Positions 10,406 through 21,120 are shown, counted from the stretch's first letter. The stretch: DNA of 64,000 nt from Hyposmocoma kahamanoa (GCF_003589595.1 NW_020653750.1:2716265-2780264), one strand, 5' to 3'. The notes: a model not told the origin generated them from the letters alone. Numbers and translations are program-made.

Positions 10406-12879
10406 TAGTTTAATTTCCTATGTGTAAGAATCACGAATTCTTAGTAGTCGATAAAAAAATACTTTACGTTAATACGTAACGTTAATTACGCGTTACCTTT
10501 TCTTGTAATGTTATCATTCATGTTCTAACCTGTTCTTATAGTTTTATTTGGCAAAAAAAGATTGTGTACAAAGTGTCAAGTATAAATCAATTATTATACC
10601 GTTACTTTTGCTTAAATTAATCTCAGTACGACAAAAATATTCTGTAGTGCACACACCAACTAAATACAGAAACAAATAAACGACGTAGAATGTCATGTGG
10701 TCGTGAATTTTTTTCAGGTAAAAATGACAATGATCATCCAGAGACACTAATATAAGTTTATCCGCAGCTTAAAAAACATTATACATACAAGTCCTTTCAA
10801 ATAAAAAGTGTATTCATAGAGCATTATGAATATTTATATTCATTATGTAAATTTTGAGGTATATCCTTCCCCATTTCAGGTAAAAGCTTTTCCTAATATA
10901 CGTGGCTCAAATATGTTATTGCTCGTGCTGGCAAATGTTTAGCTATCGCTCACACCGTATGTGCCTTAGGGTCTTAACACACAGGTATCGATATAAGTAG
11001 AACGTGTGGGTAAATTATGAAAATTACATTGGTTTCAACTTTCACAATTTTCAAACATTACTTCACACAATATTAACGCGTCGGAGGTGTTGCAACGAAC
11101 GTAACGTGTTTGAGGTAAATAAAATATATTTATACACCATTCAGTCCCGATGTTAATTTCAAATAATTATGAAAATTTAATTTAATTACAAAGGCAATGG
11201 ACATTTTGCACAATGGTGTTATATTTTTTCCTGTAACGATTGGTTACCTGCAATTTCCAGCAATACTCAAATATTTATACAACGTAATAATTATCTTTAT
11301 TTTAATTTACTACGGCGTTAAAAACACAGCAGCAGTTAATAAATACACAAAAATATTGCGACGTTGCGTCAAACGACTTTACTTTTATTGCCCTTCTGGC
11401 GGAGTCATTAAGCTTTGGCTTCAGAAACAGCGTTGTTTTATACAAGTTATAGGATTTTGTATATCAAAATGGTTTCCGGTAATTACTTCACTTTAGCTTA
11501 AATAAATATGCGGATCTTTGTGATAAATGCAACATTTTAGTATTAAATTTATGCTCGAAAATCTCCAGTGTGTAAAGTATCTAACCCAAGTCTCTTACCT
11601 ACGTGAAAAGCCAAGGGAGCAGCCTGTCGATCCAATAAATCATAATCTAAAAACCATTTGGATAAAAAGATGTATTACCAAAGAGTAGCATTAAGATTAT
11701 AATTTTGATGCAACAAATGCCTTGGCGAACTATTGTTTTGTCTTTTGGCGGTTTGTACTTTCTGTGTGTTACATCCATTTCCACCTTTCGGAACAAAACA
11801 ATCAACAATACCTGTTCAATTTCCGTCGTAATGTTTCGTGCTCCTCCGACTTGATTTCAAACGGATTATGTGCACAATTTGTAAAATGAACATCGTTAAA
11901 TTGGAATTTTCTTTAGGAAATATGGCACATCGTAATCGTGTAGATATAACATTGTTATTAAAAGAAATTTATTACTTTTCGTAGGATAATGGTTTTCCAA
12001 AAACCTTCAAAATGAAATTATATTTAAAAGTTTTTATGCGGTTCTAATTTCAAAACTCTATTACTTGATAGGAAAATTGACAAGCCACAATGTCGGATAT
12101 TAATTTCTAGATATCGTGTGAATGTTTCATTATGTCGTTTGAATGCCATCTAATTGATAATTGAACATCCAAAATTGGATCAATCTTCGTTTATATACAG
12201 CCCTCTCGCAGGACTGTCCTCTTAACAAGCAATCTATTCTATAAGAGAAAGGATCGTAAAGAAATCATAAACTTCGCATTATGTGAACACCATTCGCATC
12301 ACGTTTCCATCTGAGATCTCGTACATCTTTTGTTTTTCTTATTTTTCTTTTTTGAACGGACCTAATCCTTGTTTTTTTTTCTTTTCCCTTTTTTAGTGCA
12401 ACCCGTAACACATGGCGTGATAAATTGCCGACAGTTGGAGGGTAGAGAAAAAGCATGTGCATGAGAAATTGATCTGGATGCCTGACTTGAATTTTATACG
12501 CCTTCGAATTTTCTTAACGTCTTGGTAAGTAAACGGTGCCTAAGGAATATTTTCATCCTTTATAAAATGTTATATTGCAATAATGGAATTTTTGTCACAA
12601 AAGTATTTTGTTTTTGCTACATCTTTATACAGGGCGATAAAGACAGTATATAATTATTTTCCTATGAAAGCAATCAGTGCTTGAACACGTTCGTAAAAAT
12701 AAATAATGTTAAAATTTTCTCAATACTTCCGTTGCGTGTTTAGGGTTACGCTTTACTGTGAACAATACTTACGTTATATTACGGGTGGTTTATTCATAAA
12801 AAAGTCATTCACGGAAGAACAATAAACCGCAGGAATAATCCTCGAAAACAAATTGTTGCCGATTTACAAATCCCTTTAG
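10406..12879. other. No gene recognised (2.5 kb)
   Basis: AT-rich DNA. A 99-codon frame at 11197-11496 is hydrophobic and AT-driven with no motif or splice context. I cannot support it as a gene and cannot exclude an orphan exon. Confidence 0.5.
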
Positions 12880-13021
12880 CCGACTTCAAAAAAAAGAGGA
12901 AGTTCTCAATTCGACTGTATGATTTTTTTTGTATGTATGTTAAGCGCTAACTTTGTGAACCGATTTTAATGATTCTTTTTTGTTGAAAAGAGGGTAATTC
13001 CGTGATGGTCCTATTTAAATT
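12880..13021 (+). repeat. Repeat B, copy 3 (5' part)
   Basis: Contains CCGACTTCAAAAAAAAGAGG, AGTTCTCAATTCGACTGTAT and GATTCTTTTTTGTTG. It stops abruptly at ~13020, where repeat C begins. Confidence 0.75.
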
Positions 13022-13258
13022 TGAATCCAGCAATTGTAATGCCACTCAGAGCTTCAAATCGCAAAGATCTGAGGGTCATTACCACGGCGCCAGTCATCCT
13101 GAGATATAAGTTAACAAGTCCCATGTGCCTATAATTTCAATAGCATACTTACCATTCAAAACGCGAAACGCAGTAATACTAACATAACTGCTTGGCGGCA
13201 AAATAAGCAAGGTGGCACTTCCCTGCACGAACTCTCACAAGAAACTACTGCTACATAT
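13022..13258 (+). repeat. Repeat C, copy 4 (abuts repeat B)
   Basis: Contains TAATGCCACTCAGAGCTTCA, CGCAAAGATCTGAGGG, AGTTAACAAGTCCCATGTGC and TACTAACATAACTGCTTGGC. Confidence 0.75.
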
Positions 13259-13323
13259 AAACTTGTAGTACAAATTAATAAGTAGAAAATATATTACATA
13301 TTATATTATATCCAATTACATAC

Positions 13324-13363
13324 CCAATTGTACGTAATATTTGTCGACTTTACGTACAATTGG
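13324..13363. repeat. Inverted repeat, 14-bp arms
   Basis: CCAATTGTACGTAA at 13324-13337 is repeated inverted at 13350-13363, around a 12-bp spacer. It directly abuts the next palindrome. Confidence 0.85.
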
Positions 13364-13392
13364 TTTTTAGTCAATATATATTGACTAAAAAC
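13363..13392. repeat. 30-bp perfect palindrome
   Basis: GTTTTTAGTCAATAT followed immediately by its reverse complement, with no spacer. Confidence 0.9.
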
Positions 13393-13969
13393 AATTTTGT
13401 AACATTAGTTAATCAGTTCTCTGTATTTTACAATTAACGTATAATCGGACGCATTTACAAATACAGCTCAAAATGTCCACTCAAACGCCGTAAGTTGTAT
13501 TATCTCGAAGGCCATTCTATGCACGGCTTCGTTTCTTCTGTGCTTTCACACTGCTCTACATGGGCAGCAGTTTTAACATTTGACTCAACCGGCCTTCAGG
13601 TCTGGAATTTCGGAACGATCCACTATTCTGTAGTCGTAGCATCATCCTCTTAAAAGCTTTTTAGCTTCTACGTCGACGTTGATTTTCAGACATGGCATCA
13701 ATAAACTGCTTCTAACAAATTTGGCGACCTTCAAGCAAGACGTTATATTTATACTACGTCATACTAGGAAGTAATACTGTGAGCCAAGCAATATCATTTC
13801 ATAGTAATCTTCGTAACCGTAAACGGAGCGAATATTTTAGTCTTCACAATGCAAAGGGCTGCTAACGAAGCGTTGAAAAACTCAATATATTTTCGATTCC
13901 TATACATAGGAAATGAAACTATTTTCGAGTTTTTAGGTTTTCACGATTGATACACACACGAAATGAAAC
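13393..13969. other. No gene recognised
   Basis: Non-coding; nothing recognised. Confidence 0.55.
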
Positions 13970-14105
13970 TATTTTCCGGATTTAAATCGCGTATATTTGT
14001 TTTTTCAAACAAACCGACGTTTCGGGCCCTTTACAGGACCCATGGTCACAGTTGACTGAGGCGGCACTGTCTTCAACCAGTTATGTATAATATTAATGCA
14101 AACCA
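13970..14105 (+). repeat. Repeat D, copy 3 (probable Penelope terminal region)
   Basis: Holds AAATCGCGTATATTTG, CAAACAAACCGACGTTTCGG, GCCCTTTACAGGACCCATGG and TCTTCAACCAGTTATGTATA. It lies just 3' of the endonuclease fragment at 14290-14947, read on the minus strand. I infer it is the element's 3' untranslated or terminal repeat. Confidence 0.6.
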
Positions 14106-14289
14106 CCGTATTTTTCACTATAGTTACAATAATTATTAATTAAATACCTTATTTTTAATTTTACAAAGAAAACATTCCAATTTACGCTACATTAAGTGTT
14201 ACAAATTATTTTATTGAATGAATTTTTATTAAGTTCAATTTATTATTAATAAATAATAATAGAAATTAGAATAAAGTAAAACATATTAA

Positions 14290-14947
14290 TTCGTCCTGCA
14301 GCCTTATGTCTGTTTGGGATTTTTCATCAGAGGAAATATTGGATCCCAAACTGGTGGTACGGAGAAATCATATTCCCTGTTGAAATTAGGATGTTTTTTA
14401 ATTTCAATGACCTCTCGCAGCATTCTGGGTAGATAACGGATTTCTTTTGCAAGGACCTGAGGTTTGTCAAACATGTGTAGGTTTATCCATGACATGCTCG
14501 GAGATTGCAGACTTGTTTACGCGACAGTGTTTGATATCAGCTATTTATCAGCGGGTACAAATATTTCGCTTCGTTTGTCCAATATAAGAGAAACCGCACT
14601 CACAATCAAACTTGTAAACTTCTGCATCCTGTAAGGAGATGTTACATTTCACGGGTCTCAGGAACTGAGAAATCTTCCACAGGGGCTTGAAATAGGTCTT
14701 GATAGGTGCACGCCTGACGACTCTTCTTATCTTGTCTGTAACACATCTCACGTAAAGTAAAATGGCAGGTCTTCGCTCGACTGTCGGTGGTTTCACACGG
14801 GGCCTGCCGCATTGGCGTGGAATCTTATTCGCATGTAGGACTTGCTTTATATGCTGAAGTTCCCCTGCCAGATGATTTCTATTGCAGACACCATGTGCGG
14901 TCTGAAACAAATATTTACCCACAAGTAGTTTCATTTCCAATCACATA
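14290..14947 (-). mobile_element. Penelope-like element fragment, GIY-YIG endonuclease end
   Basis: Minus-strand C-terminal part of a Penelope-like retroelement. The upstream piece (14940-14548) carries GELQHIKQVLHANKIPRQCG, shaped like the linker after reverse transcriptase. It then has the GIY-YIG-like core CECGFSYIGQTKR, where Y-I-G-Q-T is the signature. Two stops follow. In the same frame comes IADIKHCRVNKSAISEHV, with the conserved S-A-x-x-E-H. The frame then shifts to 14495-14304, which holds FDKPQVLAKE and LREVIEIKKHPNFNRE. The reverse transcriptase proper is absent, as the fragment breaks at ~14947. Stops and the shift make it non-functional. Confidence 0.85.
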
Positions 14948-15210
14948 AAAATGGTTAATTAAATATTTTGGTTTCTATATAATTGTTTCGATATTATAAG
15001 ATATCTTTGTCTTTCTCCTCATTTCTTGTTCCTTTCATCGTCCGGTTTCCCTCGTTGTAGAGATGATAATGTTTAGCCACGAAACATTTATATTGGTGCA
15101 TTTATTTCAGAGCAATTGTGCCGCATGCAATCAAACTTAGTACAAACCTTTGTATTTATGGTATTAGTGCCATGTAATATAACTAAAAACTGAAATGTGA
15201 TTTAATTTTT
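14948..15210. other. No gene recognised
   Basis: Non-coding; no repeat recognised. Confidence 0.5.
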
Positions 15211-15485
15211 ATGGTATCAAGCGCCGGGACGAACCGAACCATTCATGTGCCTGATAGTAAGCGACACACCTCTCCATAACAGTTGCAGAGCGACTCAGAG
15301 CTTTAAATCACAAAGGTCTGAAGGGCACTACAACTACGCTCGTCACCCTGAGATATAATTTGACAAGTGCCATGTGCCTGCAATTTCACCAACATCCTTG
15401 CCCTTCAAAACCGAAACGCTCGGCGACAGAAATAGGTAAGACACATTCTGGACAAACTCTTTCACAAGGAGTTCTACTGCTACTA
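15211..15485 (+). repeat. Repeat C, copy 5
   Basis: Contains TATGGTATCAAGCGCCGGGA, CCATAACAGTTGCAGAGCGA, CACAAAGGTCTGAAGGGCAC, TGACAAGTGCCATGTGCCTG and TGGACAAACTCTTTCACAAG. Confidence 0.8.
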
Positions 15486-16106
15486 ACCAATTGATCGTAA
15501 TCCTACAAATTTATTACAGAACCATTGAGATTGAGGAATTAAAACTTTTGTAATAACTTTCGTGACATCATTACTTTCATAACTCGTTAACAATAACGAC
15601 GCCAGCAAAAGTCAGAATCAAAAGTAGAAAGCTAGTAGAAGTAAGATAGCAAAAGGATACTATTCTTTCACCCTAAATACCTCCTTCATTGCCCTTCTAT
15701 TTGTATTCAACTATTGACTCAAGCTGTGTTTTGCAATCTTACGAAGTGTCCCTTCAAACTCGTTGAGAATATTACTGTTGACTAAAGCTCGGCGGACAGA
15801 AACGCAAATAACTATGTTTATTTACTACTAACAATTGATGATGAAAGTTTTAAGATATGTCATTATATTTTATTCCTGAGTTGTATACATTATTATTTTT
15901 TGAAAATTTGGAAATAGTGTTGAGGTTATTTCAACACGTTAATGTACAGCGGTCTATCTCTAAAACATCTAATTGATCAGGAAAATAACGAATCGTACAC
16001 CGATCCAATTCTGTCACGTAATAATTTTATTCTAGGTAGATAAGAAACCGAGTTTTCCACTGAATAAAATTGTTAATGAAATTAAATGTTTGTTTGTTTT
16101 TCCTCC
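15486..16106. other. No gene recognised (Transib left flank)
   Basis: AT-rich non-coding DNA. It ends in CCTCC immediately before the Transib target duplication. Confidence 0.6.
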
Positions 16107-16111
16107 CAGCG
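16107..16111. repeat. Transib target-site duplication, left copy
   Basis: CAGCG, identical to 19244-19248. A 5-bp duplication is the known hallmark of Transib elements. Confidence 0.9.
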
Positions 16112-16149
16112 CACTATGGGAACCCTCTTAAGAGAGCCATCTCATAAAT
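16112..16149 (+). repeat. Transib left terminal inverted repeat (RSS-like)
   Basis: CACTATGGGAACC tip, variable spacer, then TCATAAAT at 16142-16149. It pairs with the right end at 19207-19243. Confidence 0.85.
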
Positions 16150-16890
16150 GCTTTTTATAAAAGCATGCGGGGATGCATGTGTTATACCTTAAATTGTAGC
16201 TGAATAGTTACTCTATTATTATAAATAAGATTCAAATCTCTAACCATTCGTATGGCACAGTTGAAATCATTTGAAGATAAGGAATAAAACAAATACAAAA
16301 ACAACTTTGTAACTTTTATTTCTTCGATATGATTTTCTAGTATGAAAACAATAGAAATCATATAAGTTTTACCCCATTTTAGAAAGCTTGGAATGTGTAC
16401 TTTACTTTCAGATATAAAAAATGTGTAATTTAGCACAACATTATTTAAACAAAAATATATAAACATCATATGTAATATTTTCTTTTTCTAATCTTTGACT
16501 TTGAGATATGACAGTTGCCGAAGCTTGCCGAAGTTCTATTTTTTATGTTATTTTGTAAGAAATATGATATACTTAGATGGCAAACAAAAATTTCTTGCGG
16601 TTTCAGTGCGGAACATGTTTTAATTTCGTAAAATATGCAGTAAACTTTTTATTAATTTTAATTTCGTACATTAAGAGTTTCTATTTTTCGGAATTTTCTG
16701 CCCGTACCGTCAAAAAACGCATATGACACTATTGTTAGATTATATTTTATATTTTGCGGTATTTTTATCACATATTTCTCACAGAATTTGATTCCAATTG
16801 ACAAACAGTACCATTAAAAACCGCATAACCGCATTATGATAAATTAGTTTTTATGAAGTAATTTTGCACTCGTCTTCTGTCATTATTTAG

Positions 16891-16898
16891 TATAAAAC
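16891..16898 (+). promoter_or_regulatory. Candidate TATA box of the transposase
   Basis: TATAAAAC lies 88 bp upstream of the first ATG and inside the element. An ATTACAGTT segment ~30 bp downstream could be the initiator. Positional inference only. Confidence 0.4.
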
Positions 16899-16978
16899 AG
16901 TGACTTTTTCATTAAACATTACAGTTCTTCATTAGTTTTTGTTATTAGCAAAAGTTTGTTACGCAGTACCTTTCCACA

Positions 16979-17383
16979 ATGAGTGAATTCTCGTGCACCA
17001 GACGCGACTTAAGTCTCGTGTTGATTGAAACTGATTCGAATTATGTTGTTTCTATTACACATTATATACGAAGCAATTTCACAGAATCTTCAGATGAAAA
17101 CATAGCAAAAATTATAGCAAATATTCAAAAATCCTTCATAAACCAGTTTCGTCAACGCTTTTCTAAAGCGGGTCGAAAGAAAGATCTGTTTTTAAGTAAA
17201 AACAGCAATTGGTTGGATGGCATATTCACGGTGAAACTAGAAGAACCTACATGCCAACCTGAACCTTCTACATCAGAAGAAAAAAGAGGAAGACCTTCTA
17301 AAACGTACGAAGATAGTTCAGTGAGCACAAAAAAACGTAAAAACAAGGAATTGCTTGATTCATGTGGACTTGTTTCATATTGA
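16979..17383 (+). CDS. Transib transposase, N-terminal portion (broken frame)
   Basis: 134-codon frame starting at an ATG in CCACAATGAG. It has the layout of a Transib N-terminus: a basic, helical start, a stretch with RKKDLFLSKNSNWLD, then a low-complexity linker and the basic motifs KRGRPSKTYED and TKKRKNKELL (AT-hook-like GRP plus a KRK cluster). It runs into a stop just after LLDSCGLVSY while the rest of the protein continues in another frame from 17362. Between them a third frame (HIELVHTG, about 17373-17396) reads like the missing link, so two one-base indels explain the break best. Codon use and composition match the downstream frame. Confidence 0.85.
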   Translation: MSEFSCTRRDLSLVLIETDSNYVVSITHYIRSNFTESSDENIAKIIANIQKSFINQFRQRFSKAGRKKDLFLSKNSNWLDGIFTVKLEEPTCQPEPSTSEEKRGRPSKTYEDSSVSTKKRKNKELLDSCGLVSY

Positions 17384-18969
17384 ACTCGTACATACAGGGC
17401 TTAAGGTCTCGTGGCGAAGTAGAAGAAGCCTTAATTGTTGAAGTTTTACGAACATTGCCGTCAGAAAAAAAAAGTGAAATACGCAATAGTCTTCTTAATG
17501 AACCAGCACATATAACAGCGTATTCAAAAGACGAAGCACTCAGCATTTTTATAGAATTAAATCTGAACAAGGCACAGTATGACAATATGAGAAATTGTTT
17601 AATTACAAAAAATTGCTTATTGTTTCCTTCTTACAAGTCGATTCGTGAAGCTAAGCGAATGTGCTATCCACCAGAATCTAGCGTTGAAATTACTAACATA
17701 AAAGCACAAATAAAACTACAAGATCTTTTAGATCACACTTCAGCCAGACTTCTAAAAATTAATGATGTTTATAAAGTGGGTTCAACCCACTTAATGCTAT
17801 ACTCCAAATGGGGCTGTGATGGATCAAGTGGACAAAGCGAATACAAACAACCCCTGTCTGAAGAGAGTGATCTAATTTCAGACTCTAATTTATTTATATC
17901 ATCTTTAGTGCCATTGCGACTTATTGATACCAATACTAATGAAGTATTGTGGACTAATCCTGTTCCTTCGTCAGTGAGATTTTGCCGACCAATTTTGATA
18001 GAATTTTCAAAAGAAACAGCTGAGAAAACAACACTGGTAGTCAGCGAAATTAATGCTCAAATTTTAGCCCTGAATCCTTCCCTAATTAATCACAATGGAG
18101 AAGGTATTGAAATAAAACACACGTTGTTTTTAACTATGATTGATGGGAAAGTGGCTCAAGTTTTATCAGAAACTTCCTCAAGTGCTGTGTGCACTATTTG
18201 CAGTGCAAGACCTACAGAAATGAATAATTTAGAAAGAGTGCGAAACAAACCTGTGGATGAAGCTTCTTATCAATATGGGCTTTCAACTTTGCATTGTTGG
18301 ATCAGATTTATGGAATTTATTTTACATTTATCTTACAATCTAGGTTTTGAAAAATGGTCTGCCACAACAACAGAGAATAAAGATTTAAAAAAGCAAAAGA
18401 AAGCTTACGTACAAAGAAGGTTCAGAGAAGAACTTGGATTGAATATAGATAAACCTAAGCAAGTAAGTGGCAACACTAATGACGGTAATACAGCCAGAAG
18501 ATTTTTCCAAAACTACCATTGTTCATCAGAAATCACTGGAATAAATGAGGAATTAATAAAACGGTTTTATGTTATACTTCAGGTCATGTCAAGTGGTAGA
18601 GGTATTGATGCCACGAAATTTGGACAGTATGCATTCGATACAGCACAGCTGTATGTTAATAAATATAAATGGTATTACATGCCGTCATCAGTGCACAAAG
18701 TGTTGATTCATGGTGAGAGTGTCATACGTCATTTTTCTGTCTTGCCTCTTGGACAACTTTCTGAAGATGCTCAAGAGTCACGAAACAAAGACTATAAGCA
18801 GTTCAGACTTCATCATGCAAGAAAATGTTCGAGGGCAGCCACCAACGAAGACGTTATACACACACTTTTGTATACCTCTGATCCATACATTACAAGCTTG
18901 AGAAAACCTTACAACAATAAATATTTGGAACTTCTTGATGAAGCAAAAGAGCTCCTGAGTGACTACTAA
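17362..18969 (+). CDS. Transib transposase catalytic core, RAG1-like
   Basis: Long open frame of 535 codons. True homology begins near LRSRGEVEEALIVEVLRTLP; the first ~13 codons are out-of-frame read-in. RAG1-like catalytic residues are visible. The first Asp (residue 153) is in KWGCDGSSGQSEYKQ. The second Asp (261) is in TMIDGKV, upstream of the zinc Cys pair (277 and 280, CTIC). The Glu (472) is in DAQESRNKDYKQFR. The zinc His pair fits H-x4-H (445 and 450, VHKVLIH). SGNTNDGNTARRFF and LLYTSDPYI are also family-typical. It stops at TAA 18967-18969. The enzyme should cut at the CACTATG ends and join them into 5-bp staggered targets. The core looks intact; only the link to the N-terminal part is broken. 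Confidence 0.92.
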   Translation: MWTCFILNSYIQGLRSRGEVEEALIVEVLRTLPSEKKSEIRNSLLNEPAHITAYSKDEALSIFIELNLNKAQYDNMRNCLITKNCLLFPSYKSIREAKRMCYPPESSVEITNIKAQIKLQDLLDHTSARLLKINDVYKVGSTHLMLYSKWGCDGSSGQSEYKQPLSEESDLISDSNLFISSLVPLRLIDTNTNEVLWTNPVPSSVRFCRPILIEFSKETAEKTTLVVSEINAQILALNPSLINHNGEGIEIKHTLFLTMIDGKVAQVLSETSSSAVCTICSARPTEMNNLERVRNKPVDEASYQYGLSTLHCWIRFMEFILHLSYNLGFEKWSATTTENKDLKKQKKAYVQRRFREELGLNIDKPKQVSGNTNDGNTARRFFQNYHCSSEITGINEELIKRFYVILQVMSSGRGIDATKFGQYAFDTAQLYVNKYKWYYMPSSVHKVLIHGESVIRHFSVLPLGQLSEDAQESRNKDYKQFRLHHARKCSRAATNEDVIHTLLYTSDPYITSLRKPYNNKYLELLDEAKELLSDY

Positions 18970-19098
18970 GCTATGTTTTTATGTATTCTTGATATTTAAA
19001 ATAGGCACTTCATCTTATTAATCTATAAATTTATAAGAACATGCATGGTTAAATCTAAGAAATTAATACTTTTTTATTCCTTAGTTTTTTATAACTAT

Positions 19099-19108
19099 AA
19101 TAAATAAA
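19099..19108 (+). terminator. Candidate polyadenylation signal of the transposase
   Basis: Overlapping AATAAATAAA ~130 bp after the stop codon and inside the element. Confidence 0.5.
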
Positions 19109-19206
19109 ATTTGACTTATAAAGTGTACATTATTTAAGAGAATATCTATTTAGGTATACCCAGAAAAAAAATCTGGTAGATATCATCAAAAACACGGAAG
19201 TTATAG

Positions 19207-19243
19207 ATTTATGATATGAAAAGGAGTCAAGGTTCCCATAGTG
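19207..19243 (-). repeat. Transib right terminal inverted repeat (RSS-like)
   Basis: Read inward from the tip: CACTATGGGAACC, spacer, then TCATAAAT. The spacer is one base shorter than on the left. Confidence 0.85.
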
Positions 19244-19248
19244 CAGCG
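19244..19248. repeat. Transib target-site duplication, right copy
   Basis: CAGCG, identical to the left copy. Confidence 0.9.
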
Positions 19249-20704
19249 TTCCATTGTTATTCAATTGATTTCGAAAAAGAAATCGTCTGTTCTTGTATTT
19301 TTTTAAATAGCATTTTAAAGGTGGTCGATGATGCATGTACACCTAAATAATGTCTATTCTCTCTCGCCTCAAAAAGGAACAAATTATAGCGTTCAAGGAA
19401 TAAGTTTGAAGGTAATATAACCGTCCACCCCCCCAAAAGTTTTTGAAATATTAGAACTATTTTAAAATGTCAGATGGATCACTTATCTTGACGATTACTT
19501 TTACATATCCGTAAAGTCTACAAAGAAAGCTACAAACATTGACCTACCTTACCAAACAAACAGTTCTTTCTTCCAGTGAAGTTAGAGTTCACAATAAATA
19601 TTAGCACATTTTGACATAGCACGGTAAAATGTCGTAAAAAACTTAAAAAGCGACATAGCCTATTGTGATATAAAGACTAATGCTAGATTCACATTTCTTA
19701 AAAAAAAAATTACTGTAATAGCACCACACATGTAAAGGGATAGTCGAAAGTAGTAAAGCTCGATTCGACACACAAGCAAATGCAGTCTCGCGACGATGTC
19801 ACCCAAACTTTGAAATACGATGTAAAAGAACATATTTTTCCCACGAAATTTGTGCGTAAACCGTTAATGCCATTATTCATGTGCGAGTCTAATACCCTCT
19901 TTAGAGAGTGTACGAAGTATGCACAAACCGTAGTAGTACGTTCATATATTGCTCTATTCCAGGTAGAGTTTACAGAAGAATCAGGAGCGTTGATTCGCAC
20001 CCTTCTACCCTCAAAGGCTAGTGTTTACAAGGGAAATAATTACTTGGGGCTTCGTTGAAAGTGTTTTTTCTTACAGAAAGGAATAGGAAGTAATTTCGTT
20101 AGAGTGCACTGAAAAGAGGGGTTTGCCTTGTTAATCCAACGCTTTTCAGGCTTTTGTTGGCACCGAATCTCATTATAAGGATTATAAACAAAACAGCTAT
20201 TTCCCAAACATAATAAGCTATTAAAGTATTTTGTTTACTAAATATCACTTCTTATTATATAATGTCACTAATACTACTATATAATAACTAATACTTGTAC
20301 GGTACTGAATACATTCAGGTGGTGATAAAGCTATATAAACTGTCTTTTTTTTTTAACTGCTAATGTAAATGCTACGTAAATGACGTCAGTGCTTACGTGT
20401 GACTCAACGTACGCTAATGTAATTAGTTTATCATTGTACCCTATGAAAAGTATTTTAAGTTTTAATGTAATGGCATTAGAAATTCCAAGTTAAATGTAAG
20501 GTCATAATTGTAAATTTATTATGGAAAATAATATTTTACTATTAAAAACTACTTACGGACCATTTTAATGGTCTACCACCACATATGGTTTCGTGATTCG
20601 TCAGGTTGTACGATTATATATTTAAGTACATAATATATTTCTTTCCAGTTTAATCAAGAAATGGAACGCCACTCTATTGATAGTAATAGTAGAGCTTTTT
20701 ACCA
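19249..20704. other. No gene recognised
   Basis: Mostly non-coding. At 19710-20058 both strands are open for over 90 codons, but neither translation has a recognisable motif. Confidence 0.5.
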
Positions 20705-21120
20705 AAGACTTCGTACAGGGAAGCACTGCCACCTTACCTATTTCTGCCGCCAAGCAGTAATGTGAACATTACTACGTTCCGGTTTGGAGGGGTAAGGGTG
20801 CTGATGAAATTACTGGCATATGGGACTTCTCAAGTTATGTCTCAGGGTGACGGGCGCAGAGACAGTGCCCATCAGATTTAAAGCTCTGAGAGCCTCTGCA
20901 AATGCTACGGACAGGCGTGTCGCTTACCATCAGACGCAGGATTCGTTCGTCCCGTGACTTGGTATCCAAAAAAAATATTATAAGTTTTTATTCACGAGAA
21001 AATATTAATATTACTCTACAAAATTTCCCAATTGACTAAGCACATTATGACATCCATAATTCATAATGTGTGTGGTCGGTTGGAAATGCACACATACTAT
21101 ATTATTATGTAGGAGGCAAA
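20705..21120. repeat. Left arm of a large inverted repeat
   Basis: Pairs with 22875-23215 in reverse complement. Shared inner blocks include ACAAAATTTCCCAATTGACT, AAGCACATTATGACATCCAT and ATGCACACATACTATATTAT. The outer part of each arm is a repeat C copy facing outward. Differences are mainly transitions, and identity is high by eye. Confidence 0.85.
20707..20968 (-). repeat. Repeat C, copy 6 (in inverted repeat)
   Basis: Contains ACAGGGAAGCACTGCCACCT, TATTTCTGCCGCCAAGCAGT, CTCAAGTTATGTCTCAGGGT and CGTTCGTCCCGTGACTTGGT. Confidence 0.8.

Larger units (their letters stand above)
16112..19243 (+). mobile_element. Transib DNA transposon, near-complete (3132 bp)
   Basis: Cut-and-paste transposon of the superfamily that shares ancestry with the vertebrate RAG1 recombinase. 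The ends are perfectly inverted for 13 bp, CACTATGGGAACC at 16112-16124 and its reverse complement at 19231-19243. They start with the CACWRTG-type heptamer known for Transib. A second matching block, TCATAAAT, begins 30 nt (left) or 29 nt (right) from each tip. This is close to the 23-bp-spacer layout of a recombination signal sequence. The element is flanked by a perfect 5-bp duplication, CAGCG. Inside are a plausible TATA box, a transposase split into two overlapping frames (16979-17383 and 17362-18969) and AATAAA signals near 19099. The intact duplication and ends argue for a fairly recent insertion. Confidence 0.93.

Noticed and set aside
11197..11496. 99-codon hydrophobic frame
   Set aside because: AT-driven composition, no motif, no splice context.
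13990..14060. Hammerhead ribozyme in the Penelope-associated repeat D
   Set aside because: On the minus strand a stem (GGGTCC/GGGCCC) and a following GAAAC box are present, but no CUGANGA box is found in any of the five copies.
17372..17397. 26-nt intron restoring the transposase frame
   Set aside because: The arithmetic works, but it is far below known insect intron sizes. Two small indels explain it better.
18286..18312. Apparent loss of a catalytic Asp in the transposase (LHCW instead of the RAG1-like LHCD)
   Set aside because: In RAG1 that Asp is not the catalytic one. The catalytic second Asp lies upstream of the zinc Cys pair and matches TMIDGKV (residue 261), which is intact.
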